Source: Marinomonas mediterranea MMB-1 (GTDB lineage: Bacteria > Pseudomonadota > Gammaproteobacteria > Pseudomonadales > Marinomonadaceae). From it: a stretch of 64,000 nucleotides of DNA. The stretch is taken from the NCBI RefSeq assembly GCF_000192865.1, contig NC_015276.1, positions 2,356,001 to 2,420,000 on the forward strand, written 5' to 3'. The notes under the pieces were generated by a model that searched no databases, was not told the DNA's origin, and worked only from the letters and a program-made list of their open reading frames with translations. Numbering within the stretch: position 1 is the first letter of the stretch; each line of letters starts with the position of its first letter. A program made the translations under genes and the position numbers. Positions 1 to 7,935 of this stretch are shown here, piece by piece.

Positions 1-626
1 GAACAGCTGTACAAAAAATGGTATTAGGAAGTAAATGGCAGGAGATAACTGTACAAGATATCGCCAAATACGCCGATGTTTCGATTGGTACTTTTTACAA
101 TTATTATGATAGTAAGGACGAGGCGCTAAAAGACGTTAGGCAATGCCTTTCTGATTTATTATTTAAAGATGTTTCGATTTTGGTAAACACCCAGTCTAAT
201 GCGATTGAAAAACTCGCTATTCTCTTTAAATATTTTGCAACACTGGTAGAAAGTAAACCATCTTGGGCGGATTATCTATTTAGAGGGGCTGCGTTCGAAG
301 AGAGATTAGAAGGTGGTTTACAGAGCTTAATTATTCCTATGCTGTTGGAAGGGAGTAAAGAAGGTCTTTTTAGGGTTGATAATGTTAAACTGGCTGCGGC
401 ATTTTTAGAGCAGGGCGCTTTTCCTATACTCAAAAAAGCGTACGAAGAAAGCTCAGCACTAAGTGATAAAGACATGTCAGTTATTGCTAAACTTATTTTG
501 TCTACGGTTGGAGTAAGTGAAAGCCGATTAGACAGCGCGAGCACTCAGGTTTGTCCAGTAACGCCTTTGGCACCATTGCCTATATCCATACTCAGCTATG
601 AACATCAAGCGGCAGGCTATGTGTAG
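1..626 (+). CDS. TetR/AcrR family transcriptional regulator, 5' end outside the window
   Basis: The open frame runs in from the left edge, where codons from base 3 are in frame, and ends at TAG 624-626. The first visible part is the recognition half of a TetR helix-turn-helix: ITVQDIAKYADVSIGTFYNY, followed by the usual YDSKDEAL at the start of helix 4. TetR proteins normally have about 20 residues before this point, so the ATG at 18 is probably internal and the true start lies upstream. The rest is a helical ligand-binding and dimerisation domain too divergent to suggest a ligand. No divergent partner is visible, so its target is unknown. Confidence 0.85.
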   Translation, partial: TAVQKMVLGSKWQEITVQDIAKYADVSIGTFYNYYDSKDEALKDVRQCLSDLLFKDVSILVNTQSNAIEKLAILFKYFATLVESKPSWADYLFRGAAFEERLEGGLQSLIIPMLLEGSKEGLFRVDNVKLAAAFLEQGAFPILKKAYEESSALSDKDMSVIAKLILSTVGVSESRLDSASTQVCPVTPLAPLPISILSYEHQAAGYV

Positions 627-650
627 AAAGGGAGTCCGTTGAGGATCTTC

Positions 651-806
651 TCTCTGAAAGACCCAAAGGGCGTGGGCTAAGCTTTCTTTAATTCTTTGTT
701 AACTTTCTTGCCAATATGCTCAATATTGGACAGTGAAACTTGTCTCGAATAAAGAAGAGTTATCCACACGCTGAAGCCAGTGGACTTGTTCATACCTTCC
801 CTAGAA
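651..806 (-). repeat. Intergenic repeat, partial copy A (inverted relative to 5988-6283)
   Basis: Read on the minus strand, this matches most of the repeat at 5988-6283. Shared blocks include CTGAAAGACCCAAAGGGCGTG, the run from GCTTTCTTTAATTCTTT through the hairpin CCAATATGCTCAATATTGG (711-729), and GAATAAAGAAGAGTTATCC followed by ACACGCTGAAGCCAGTGGAC. It lacks about 14 bp present in the other copy (next to TTGTCTC) and about 100 bp at one end, so it looks like a decayed or truncated copy. It ends in CATACCTTCCCTAG, the same outer sequence as the other copy. No coding potential was seen. Confidence 0.75.
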
Positions 807-830
807 TTGTGGCTTGCTAACCGTTGAATA

Positions 831-862
831 ACATGTCCTTCTGGATCATCAGAAGGACATGT
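831..862. terminator. Perfect 13-bp hairpin downstream of tatD
   Basis: ACATGTCCTTCTG (831-843) and CAGAAGGACATGT (850-862) pair perfectly around the loop GATCAT. On the minus strand it lies 36 nt past the tatD stop and is followed by TATTCAAC, a weak U tract. It probably ends tatD transcripts and may also act on read-through from the left; efficiency is uncertain. Confidence 0.55.
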
Positions 863-897
863 TTGGGCGTTAACGAATGCTTGCTTGGAACCAGGTG

Positions 898-1665
898 CTA
901 ATCAATGCAAAATAACGCTTTGGTATTAATTCTAGCTTGGTGAACGACTGTCTCCACATTCACAGAGCGAATTCGTGCGAGCTCTTGTGCAATATAGGGT
1001 AGGTATTTGGGGTGGTTCTTTTTGGGGCGAGGTCGTATATTTCTAGGCACCAAATAAGGAGCGTCTGTTTCGATCAACAGCCTATCGTCAGGAATATACC
1101 TGACCGCTTCTTTAAGTTCGTCGCCGCGTCGCTCATCCAGCAGCCAGCCTGTCACCCCAATATACAGTCCAAGTTCTAGATAGACTTTCAACTCATCGAC
1201 ACCACCCGTAAAGCAATGCAATACCCCTTTTGTGCCTTCCGATTTTAATTCTTTAAGCATGCCCACTAAATCATCATGAGCATCTCGCTCATGTAAATAG
1301 AGCGGCTTATTGTGTTTGTTTGCTAAGTTTATCTGTGCCTCGAAAGCAAGGCGCTGCTGATGTGGGGTTGAGTAGTTACGATTATAATCAAGCCCTGTCT
1401 CCCCTATAGCAACGGAGTGGGGAATATACTGCTCGAGTGCTATTTCTGAGTTCTCAGACCAAGTTTTGGCTTGGTGGGGGTGGCAGCCAGCCGTGAACCA
1501 GAAATTAGAGTGATTTTTGCAAAGATCAGAAATGATCGCTGTCTCTTCGAGATCGGAGGCAATGCAAATGACACCTTCAACGTCGTTTTGTTTTAACTCA
1601 TCTTGAAACAACGTTAAATCGTCTAGGTATAGGGAGTGATTAATGTTTACGCCGATGTCTATCAT
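898..1665 (-). CDS. tatD: TatD family metal-dependent deoxyribonuclease
   Basis: 255 residues, against 260 in E. coli TatD. It has the amidohydrolase TIM-barrel pattern: N-terminal MIDIGVN, TAGCHPHQAK, AIGETGLDYNRNYSTP, LYLHERDAH, VLHCFTGG, GVTGWLLDERRG and LLIETDAPYLVPR. The first strand reads DIGVN rather than the HxH of YcfH/YjjV, as in true TatD. The family are Mg-dependent 3'-5' exonucleases implicated in DNA repair and oxidative-damage tolerance. It is monocistronic here and not next to tatABC. Confidence 0.93.
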   Translation of the reverse strand: MIDIGVNINHSLYLDDLTLFQDELKQNDVEGVICIASDLEETAIISDLCKNHSNFWFTAGCHPHQAKTWSENSEIALEQYIPHSVAIGETGLDYNRNYSTPHQQRLAFEAQINLANKHNKPLYLHERDAHDDLVGMLKELKSEGTKGVLHCFTGGVDELKVYLELGLYIGVTGWLLDERRGDELKEAVRYIPDDRLLIETDAPYLVPRNIRPRPKKNHPKYLPYIAQELARIRSVNVETVVHQARINTKALFCID

Positions 1666-1764
1666 AGTGAATAAGGTTTACTGTATGTGTGTAGTGGTTA
1701 GAAGTGCGTGCATGAAAAAAACCAAAGCATTGTTAAGGACGGTACGAATAAGTCCACACCTTCT

Positions 1765-2967
1765 TTAAAGCATGTTCAGCTCTTTTGCCTGCTTTAGGCT
1801 ATCTAAATAGACGTTTCTCAAACCGTCGGCGTCAAGGCCGTGTTGCTCTAACTGAGCCAGCGGTAGAATATCCCACCGTCCCGCTTCAAAATCACAAACA
1901 ACTTTGAGAATGCTACCGAGGTTGCCTCGCTTAGCCAGAAGGGCATCTTTGATTTGTGAGTCTAACGGTATGCTTTCTAACAAAGATGTCATATCTTCTT
2001 CAAAGATCGCAGGTAAATAGGAAAATAACCCCGTTAAAAAAGCGCCTTGTTGTTCCGGAAAGATTTCATGGGCGAGCAGTTGGCAAAAATAAGCGCGACT
2101 AAGCGCCATGCTAGTCAAGCAATCGGGCTTTCCTTCAACACTCGAAAACATGGCAAGCGTAACCCATTTGAGCAAGTCTCTTAATCCGATGATTTCTAAT
2201 GCGCGCTGGACATTTGGGATGCTAAATTGACGATGATAAGGCACCGCTTTGGTTAATTTTATCACCCGAAAAGCTAGGTTTGGGTCACGTTCAACGGTGT
2301 CTGCCAAAGATCGAATGGTAGACGTATGGTTGTTTAATTTTTCGATTAATTCCGCCAAGATGATTTTGTATATCGGAAAAGTTTTGCCTTTTATATGTTC
2401 AACCTGAGTCAAAAAAGGGCCGCTGAACGAGTTAACTTTTTTAGTCGCAACGAGTTTATCTAGCTGACTTTGTATGTGCACATCACACACCCATATTTTT
2501 TTGGGTGAAATACTAGGCAGTTCGATACTCTGAAGCACCTTGGTGATTCCTGTTCTACTAAGCTCAAAGCATACGCTGGTAAAATTTCTGAGAATCTCGT
2601 CAGGTGTGTCGCAAGAAGGGTTGACGATACCAAATTCAAACCCCTCCATGCGCAATTTTTTAATTCTAGAAAGTATCTCTGGGCCAATCAGCTCGTCTGA
2701 CTTAAGGAATAGGGTGGCTCTTAACGCATTTCGCGGAGGTAAGCTTACGAGATCGACAACCGGGATTTGTATGAACAACGGGCGGTTCGGTAGCACATCT
2801 TTTACATGGCTACTAAAGAAAAGAGCATTGATTAATGTACTCTTTTCTGAGTTTTCGGAAGAAAAATTGCAGGAATCACTATAAGTAGAATGCTTTATAT
2901 AATAAGCTTCTGTCTTAAGTAATGAATCGACAATGTTCTCTCTGCAAAATAGGAAGTTGGTTCTCAT
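1765..2967 (-). CDS. EAL-HDOD family signalling protein with degenerate EAL domain
   Basis: 400 residues. The C-terminal half (about 195-390) is an HDOD domain: FPIYKIILAELIEKLN, a DPNLAFRVIKL segment, and RALEIIGLRDLLKWVTLAMF. The N-terminal half aligns by layout with the EAL-like module of YuxH/COG3434 proteins but has no EAL or DDFGT motif, so it should not hydrolyse c-di-GMP. Such proteins act as scaffolds in motility, virulence or stress signalling. It is divergent from cheV across about 115 bp, which suggests, by context only, a link to chemotaxis or motility control. Confidence 0.8.
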   Translation of the reverse strand: MRTNFLFCRENIVDSLLKTEAYYIKHSTYSDSCNFSSENSEKSTLINALFFSSHVKDVLPNRPLFIQIPVVDLVSLPPRNALRATLFLKSDELIGPEILSRIKKLRMEGFEFGIVNPSCDTPDEILRNFTSVCFELSRTGITKVLQSIELPSISPKKIWVCDVHIQSQLDKLVATKKVNSFSGPFLTQVEHIKGKTFPIYKIILAELIEKLNNHTSTIRSLADTVERDPNLAFRVIKLTKAVPYHRQFSIPNVQRALEIIGLRDLLKWVTLAMFSSVEGKPDCLTSMALSRAYFCQLLAHEIFPEQQGAFLTGLFSYLPAIFEEDMTSLLESIPLDSQIKDALLAKRGNLGSILKVVCDFEAGRWDILPLAQLEQHGLDADGLRNVYLDSLKQAKELNML

Positions 2968-3082
2968 AATTTTGTAAGTTTTTATGCATTATTCATGCAA
3001 AAAGTTACTTTAACAAGCTACGATCTATATTATCATGGTTATAATTGTAGTATCACTTTGAAAGAAGCACTTGGAGTACGCT

Positions 3083-4018
3083 ATGGCAAGCATGTTAGAC
3101 GCCGTCGATCAGAGGACGCAGTTAGTAGGTGAGAACCGCCTCGAGTTATTGATGTTCCGCTTAGGTGGAATGCAAATGTTCGCTATTAACGTATTCAAGG
3201 TTCAGGAAGTCGTTCAACTTCCTCGACTTAATTTAATGCCGCATCGACACCCTTCGGTTGCAGGCGTTACACATTTTCGCGGCAGGACTATTCCGGTTAT
3301 TGATCTATCAGAATCAATTGGCATGAAGCCAATCGATAGAGATCAGCCTTGTAACTTGATCGTGACGGAATACAACAATACAGTACAAGGTTTCATGGTT
3401 GGTGAAGTTGATAGAATCATCAATATGAATTGGAACGAAATATTGCCGCCGCCAGACGGTACTGGCCGCCAACACTATTTAACGGCGATTACTCGGATCA
3501 GCGAACGTTTAGTTGAAATAATCGATGTGGAAAAAGTATTGGCAGAAATATCGCCGTACGACTCACGAATTTCTGACGAAGTCATCGATAAAGACTTATT
3601 GTCCTTAGCAAAAGGGCTAGAAGTACTTGTTGTTGATGATTCTATGGTTGGTTTGTCACAATGCCGCTCAACGTTAGACTATTTAGGTATTACTGTTCAC
3701 GAAGAAATGGACGGTAAAAAAGGTCTTGAACGTTTAAAAAGCTGGGCCTCTGCTGGCGAGGATGTACCGAATAAATTGCTGATGATGATAACGGATGCGG
3801 AAATGCCAGAAATGGATGGCTATCGATTAACGCGGGAAATTCGTGAGGACCCTAGATTGAAAGATCTATACATTGTCTTGCATACATCGTTAAGTGGTAG
3901 CTTCAACAAAGCGATGGTTCAAAAGGTTGGGTGCGATGATTTCCTATCGAAGTTCCAGCCAGATAAGCTTGCGACCGTTGTTCAAGACCGTATTAGAGAC
4001 GTTATTAATCGCGACTAG
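3083..4018 (+). CDS. cheV: Chemotaxis coupling protein CheV (CheW-REC)
   Basis: 311 residues from the ATG at 3083, preceded by GGAG at 3073; an in-frame TTG at 3071 is less likely. Residues about 20-165 form a CheW domain (LLMFRLGGMQMFAINVFKVQ, GVTHFRGRTIPVIDLS). Residues about 178-311 form a receiver domain with VVDDSM, the phosphoacceptor Asp238 in ITDAEMPEMDG, LHTS and a Lys in FLSKFQ. CheV couples methyl-accepting chemoreceptors to CheA and its receiver tunes adaptation. No other che genes lie in the window, so this is one of possibly several scattered cheV copies. Confidence 0.95.
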   Translation: MASMLDAVDQRTQLVGENRLELLMFRLGGMQMFAINVFKVQEVVQLPRLNLMPHRHPSVAGVTHFRGRTIPVIDLSESIGMKPIDRDQPCNLIVTEYNNTVQGFMVGEVDRIINMNWNEILPPPDGTGRQHYLTAITRISERLVEIIDVEKVLAEISPYDSRISDEVIDKDLLSLAKGLEVLVVDDSMVGLSQCRSTLDYLGITVHEEMDGKKGLERLKSWASAGEDVPNKLLMMITDAEMPEMDGYRLTREIREDPRLKDLYIVLHTSLSGSFNKAMVQKVGCDDFLSKFQPDKLATVVQDRIRDVINRD

Positions 4019-4047
4019 CTAACACGGCCTTTTGAAAGGGCACTATA

Positions 4048-4074
4048 GAGGGACTTCATGTCCCTCGAATATTT
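4048..4074 (+). terminator. Intrinsic terminator after cheV
   Basis: GAGGGAC (4048-4054), loop TTCAT, GTCCCTC (4060-4066), then GAATATTTTTAT. The T-rich tail and the position 30 nt after the cheV stop fit a Rho-independent terminator. It lies inside the upstream TTG-initiated reading of the next gene and therefore argues for the later ATG at 4077. Confidence 0.7.
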
Positions 4075-4076
4075 TT

Positions 4077-4856
4077 ATGTCTATTTTTTTCTATTTCCTA
4101 CTTGGCTTCTTGGTGTTTCAGTACCACCGCCTGTCTTTGTTCTCGCTACCGGTATTGTGGAGTGGACTCATTATCATACAAATGATGAGCGAGGACGTTT
4201 ATCCAGTTAGTTCAATGGTACTTCATGGCTGCTTAGTACTTGTAGTTTGCAATGCGGTCTTATTTGTAAAGCAAGTTAATCAAAAACACTTGAATGTCGA
4301 AAGTATTGCTCTGGCGCTTACGGGGTGCGTACTTGGTGGTGTCATTGCTGGGCAGATTATTGGTCTCACAAGCTACAATATGGCCATGCTTACGATCGTG
4401 ACCTGTGTCTATTGCCTTTTTTATGTTCTTACTTCGTCATTCAAAGCCCGGTTAGAGGCTTTTCGTCACCCATTGGAAAAAACGTTGGTAGGCAGTCTTA
4501 TTGCCAACATGGTCTATGGCTTGACGCTCTTTGATATGACAATGGCGACAAAAAGCCGCCAAGATCACTATTCGCTGCTCGATCATTTAAAAAGCCTATT
4601 TTTGTTTTTAGGAATGGGTGTTGGTTTAATAATCCTACCTGTCGACAATACGTTCAATGTAACGCTTTCAGCTCTAATGCCTATCATCGCGTCTTTAATG
4701 GGGGTTATTGTGTCTTCTTTTATTAAGCTAGAACTAAAATCCAAAGCGGATAGAGTGGTAATGGATGTGTCTGCAATGTGCTTTTGTTTTTCCGTATTGC
4801 TTAAGGACGCGACGTTTTTGTCTTCTGATTTCAGTCTGTGGGCAATATTTTCTTAA
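4077..4856 (+). CDS. Multi-pass membrane protein, possibly TauE/SafE-type permease
   Basis: 259 residues from ATG 4077; an in-frame TTG at 4032 would add 15 residues but is crossed by the cheV terminator. There are about seven or eight hydrophobic segments. The stretch LVVCNAVLFVKQVNQKHLN followed by TGCVLGGVIAGQIIG resembles the first repeat of TauE/SafE (putative anion or sulfite exporters), and a second repeat-like segment begins near FLFLGMGVGLIILP. Cys residues are scattered and no signature is decisive. Assignment rests on topology and glycine pattern, so substrate and even family are tentative. Confidence 0.5.
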   Translation: MSIFFYFLLGFLVFQYHRLSLFSLPVLWSGLIIIQMMSEDVYPVSSMVLHGCLVLVVCNAVLFVKQVNQKHLNVESIALALTGCVLGGVIAGQIIGLTSYNMAMLTIVTCVYCLFYVLTSSFKARLEAFRHPLEKTLVGSLIANMVYGLTLFDMTMATKSRQDHYSLLDHLKSLFLFLGMGVGLIILPVDNTFNVTLSALMPIIASLMGVIVSSFIKLELKSKADRVVMDVSAMCFCFSVLLKDATFLSSDFSLWAIFS

Positions 4857-4992
4857 AACACACATCTAAAGCTTAAATGTTGGATAATCTCCTAATCTTA
4901 ATGAGGCTTTGGGACGTAAAGACTCAACTCACAGGTTTTAACTAATATATATTCGCTCGTGCCTTTGTGTATGAAGCAAAAAAGGAGTAATT

Positions 4993-5991
4993 GTGGCTAG
5001 CAGCAAAAAAATAGGCGTTTTGCTAATGAACCTTGGAACGCCTGAAGCACCGACTCCAGAAGCCGTTCGTAAATACTTAAAAGAATTCTTGTCGGATAGA
5101 CGAGTCGTCGACTTATCGCCGATATTATGGAAGCCCATTTTAAATGGCATCATTTTGAATCTTAGACCTCGTAAAGTGGCAAAAGTCTATCAGCAGGTAT
5201 GGATGGACGAAGGGTCACCACTTCTTGTTTTAGGGAATCGATTACGTGATGGCGTGCAGAATGCTCTTGATCAGTTAGAAGATCAATACGTTGTTGCCAG
5301 TGCGATGACATACGGTACTCCCAACGTAGAAAGTGCTGCAAATCAATTTAGAAGAGAAGGTGTCTCGCACATTTTCGTATTACCAATGTACCCACAGTTT
5401 TCGGGTACGACCACCGCAGCGGCTTACGATCGGTTAATGAACTCATTAGCAAAATGTCCAGATTGGCCCACGTTAAATCTATATCATGACTATGCGGATC
5501 ATCCGCTTTATATCCAAGCATTAGCAAAAAGCGTCACTCGCCAATGGGAAGCACAAGGAGAAAAACGACATTTAGTGTTGTCGTACCATGGTATCCCCAA
5601 GCGTTATGTGACTAATGGCGACCCTTATGCTCGTCGTTGCGAGAAGACGAGTGCGTTACTTGCAACACAGCTCGGGTTAAATGAAGATGAATGGACGCAC
5701 GTGTATCAGTCGCGCTTTGGCAGAGAAGAATGGTTACAGCCTTACGCGGATAAAACATTAGCATCGATGCCAGCCTCCGGTTTAAAACGAATCAATGTTA
5801 TCAGTCCCGCTTTTTCTATCGATTGTATTGAGACACTTGAGGAAGTGACTCTAGAGTTGGGCGATGAGTTTAAGCATAACGGTGGGGAAGTATTCGATTA
5901 TATTCCCGCGCTCAATGACACGTCAGAGCATATCGCGTTATATAAAGATATTATATTGGAAAACACGGTTGCATGGAGAGATGAGCCCTAG
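4993..5991 (+). CDS. hemH: Ferrochelatase
   Basis: 332 residues starting at GTG 4993 behind a strong AAAGGAG (4981-4987). It inserts Fe2+ into protoporphyrin IX, the last step of haem synthesis. Visible hallmarks are the N-terminal GVLLMNLGTPEAP, the active-site segment LSYHGIPKRYV with metal-binding His199, and SPAFSIDCIETLEE with Glu280. The length fits bacterial HemH. Its TAG stop is embedded in CCCTAGGG, the outer end of the repeat element that follows, so the repeat abuts the gene without disrupting it. Confidence 0.97.
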   Translation: MASSKKIGVLLMNLGTPEAPTPEAVRKYLKEFLSDRRVVDLSPILWKPILNGIILNLRPRKVAKVYQQVWMDEGSPLLVLGNRLRDGVQNALDQLEDQYVVASAMTYGTPNVESAANQFRREGVSHIFVLPMYPQFSGTTTAAAYDRLMNSLAKCPDWPTLNLYHDYADHPLYIQALAKSVTRQWEAQGEKRHLVLSYHGIPKRYVTNGDPYARRCEKTSALLATQLGLNEDEWTHVYQSRFGREEWLQPYADKTLASMPASGLKRINVISPAFSIDCIETLEEVTLELGDEFKHNGGEVFDYIPALNDTSEHIALYKDIILENTVAWRDEP

Positions 5992-6283
5992 GGTAACAAG
6001 TCCACTGGCTTCAGCGTGTGGATAACTCTTCTTTATTCGAGGCAAGTGTCTGGAGACAAATGTCGCTGTCCAATATTGAGCATATTGGCAAGAAAGTTAA
6101 TAAAGAATTAAAGAAAGCGCGAATTTAACTCAACGTACGGCACGCCCTTTGGGTCTTTCAGAGAAACAGCCTATCTTCGTTAAGAGTGATTGAAAGGTAT
6201 TAACATTCCTGCTCACTCTCGCCTTAATAAGCTGTTTCTCTGATAAGGCTGAAGCTCATAAGACTTATTCGTACCTTCCCTAG
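5988..6283 (+). repeat. Intergenic repeat, fuller copy B with imperfect terminal inverted repeats
   Basis: About 296 bp between hemH and the HAD gene, with no gene in it. The left end (CTAGGGTAACAAGTC, then GCTTCAGC at ~6009) is roughly the reverse complement of the right end (GCTGAAGC at ~6250, then GACTTATTCGTACCTTCCCTAG). Internal pairs are the hairpin CCAATATTGAGCATATTGG (6070-6088) and CAGAGAAACAGC / GCTGTTTCTCTG (about 6161-6172 and 6231-6242). The whole could fold into one long cruciform or RNA structure. The matching inverted partial copy is at 651-806. It resembles a MITE or a structured intergenic repeat; I do not recognise the family. Confidence 0.75.
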
Positions 6284-6318
6284 AGTGCGACTCTGTCTTG
6301 AAATGAATGGAGAAAACT

Positions 6319-7035
6319 ATGACAACCATTACAACAGTAGCGTTTGACGCTGATGATACGCTTTGGCGAAATGAAGAGCTGTTCACCCATGCTCAACAGC
6401 GCTTTTTTGATTTATTAAGTCCGTATCATGATCAAGATTACATAAAAGGTCATCTAGAGCGCGTTCAAATCGAAAATATCAGCCACTTTGGTTACGGTAT
6501 CAAAGGTTTCACTTTGTCTATGATTGAAACGTCGATAGGGTTAACTGAAGGGCGAATTACGGGATACGAAATACATCAAATTATCCAACTCGCCAAAGAA
6601 ATGGTACAAGCGCCCGTAGAGATTTTGAATGGTGTTCAGGCGGCACTCGATCTACTCAAAGGGCGCGTGCAACTCATGATTATTACGAAAGGGGATTTGC
6701 TTGATCAAGAAGGAAAAGTAGCACGTTCTAAACTGGCTAAGCATTTTGATTTTATTGAAGTGGTCAGCGAAAAAAATGTGCAGACCTATAGTGAGCTGCT
6801 TAAACGCTACCAAATCGTGCCATCGGAGTTTCTGATGATTGGTAACTCTGTTAAGTCAGATATACTGCCTGTATTAGACCTCGGAGCCAATGCGATCCAT
6901 GTGCCTTACCACTCAACTTGGGTTCATGAACAAGTCGATAAGACCACCTTATCGAAATATGATATTTTAGAGGCTAATGGAATGGATAGTGCGATGGATA
7001 TTTTAATGAACACATATCAAATTAAAGGGTTTTAA
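6319..7035 (+). CDS. HAD superfamily hydrolase (putative phosphatase)
   Basis: 238 residues from the ATG at 6319, which has TGGAG at 6308-6312 in front; the ATG at 6307 overlaps that site. HAD motifs are visible: motif I AFDADDTLW (nucleophile and acid-base Asp), motif II IITKGD, a motif III Lys near LAKHFDF/SEKN, and motif IV FLMIGNSVKSDILPVLDLG. The insert between motifs I and II is a helical C1 cap. The family are Mg-dependent phosphohydrolases; substrate unknown. Its stop overlaps the next ATG (TAATG), so the two are translationally coupled. Confidence 0.88.
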   Translation: MTTITTVAFDADDTLWRNEELFTHAQQRFFDLLSPYHDQDYIKGHLERVQIENISHFGYGIKGFTLSMIETSIGLTEGRITGYEIHQIIQLAKEMVQAPVEILNGVQAALDLLKGRVQLMIITKGDLLDQEGKVARSKLAKHFDFIEVVSEKNVQTYSELLKRYQIVPSEFLMIGNSVKSDILPVLDLGANAIHVPYHSTWVHEQVDKTTLSKYDILEANGMDSAMDILMNTYQIKGF

Positions 7036-7409
7036 TGAACAAGTTGATCACAATGGCGTTTTTCTGCGCCAGTATTGTAAGCATATCAGTGCATGCTGAA
7101 CAAAGTACGCTTGAAACCGCAAAAGAAAAGGCTTCTGAGCTGAGCGACAGTGCATTGGAAAAAGGCAAAGAAGTGTATGAAAAAGCCACTGAGAAAGCTT
7201 CGGAAGTAGGCGGTGACGCATCAGATAAGGCTAAGGAAATCGGTTTAGATATTTGGAGTGGTGTCAAAAAAGCTGGCAATGCAGCGGCAGGGTACGTTGA
7301 AGAGGGGGCTGCAAAAGTTAAAGAAATGACTGACGACGAAGAATCGGAAAGCAACCCTCAAAAGAACGAATGTGAATCCAGTTTTTTTAATAGTTGTGAA
7401 GAGAAATAG
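7035..7409 (+). CDS. Small exported protein with amphipathic alanine/lysine/glutamate helices
   Basis: 124 residues. An N-terminal signal peptide (MNKLITMAFFCASIVSISVHA) predicts export to the periplasm. The mature part is almost entirely a heptad or 11-residue-like series rich in A, K, E, S and D (TAKEKASELSDSALEKGKEV and following), resembling LEA-like or apolipoprotein-like amphipathic helices. The C-terminus carries two Cys (ECESSFFNSCEEK) that could form a disulfide. It overlaps the HAD gene by one base. No catalytic motif is visible. A role in envelope or desiccation/osmotic protection is only a guess from composition. Confidence 0.75.
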   Translation: MNKLITMAFFCASIVSISVHAEQSTLETAKEKASELSDSALEKGKEVYEKATEKASEVGGDASDKAKEIGLDIWSGVKKAGNAAAGYVEEGAAKVKEMTDDEESESNPQKNECESSFFNSCEEK

Positions 7410-7418
7410 GGTAGAAGT

Positions 7419-7922
7419 TTGGTAACTGATCAGCCAAATAATGAATGGGAAAAGGAGTTTCTCGATCAAGCTGAGAGTAAAATCGGTACGCCGATGACTC
7501 GTTATTTGTGTCCAAAATGCAAGAACGAACTAACGTTAAAATCGGGTAAAAAAGGCGAGTTCTGGGGTTGTTCTCACTATCCAGAGTGTGACTATACTGC
7601 GGATAATGTTGATGGACGGCCAGTACGAAAAAAACGATATTTTTGCCCATCTTGTCAAAATCCACTGAGAAAGCGTGAACATAACGGAAAGGCCTTTTGG
7701 GGTTGTACCAATTACCCTGAGTGTAAAGTGACGCTTGAGGACGACAACGGCGTTCCGGCCACAACGAAAAAGTATCCATGCCGAGTCTGCGGCCACTATT
7801 TAGTTAGAAAAAAAGGGGCCAAGGGATACTTTTGGGGGTGCATTAAGTATCCCACTTGTCGAAATACTCTTGATGACGATCAAGGTCTACCAAGACCTCG
7901 AAAATCAAAAAAGAAATCATAA
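7419..7922 (+). CDS. Triple C4 zinc-ribbon protein related to topoisomerase I C-terminal domains
   Basis: 167 residues, probable TTG start at 7419, nine bases after the previous stop. Three repeats carry the topoisomerase I-type zinc finger: CPKCKNELTLKSG with FWGCSHYPEC, CPSCQNPLRKREH with FWGCTNYPEC, and CRVCGHYLVRKKG with FWGCIKYPTC. The tail is basic (RPRKSKKKS). In TopA such modules bind single-stranded DNA, but here there is no topoisomerase catalytic domain, so it is a stand-alone nucleic-acid-binding protein, as YrdD is in E. coli. Function unproven. Confidence 0.85.
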   Translation: MVTDQPNNEWEKEFLDQAESKIGTPMTRYLCPKCKNELTLKSGKKGEFWGCSHYPECDYTADNVDGRPVRKKRYFCPSCQNPLRKREHNGKAFWGCTNYPECKVTLEDDNGVPATTKKYPCRVCGHYLVRKKGAKGYFWGCIKYPTCRNTLDDDQGLPRPRKSKKKS

Positions 7923-7935
7923 AGAAGCTCTTATC

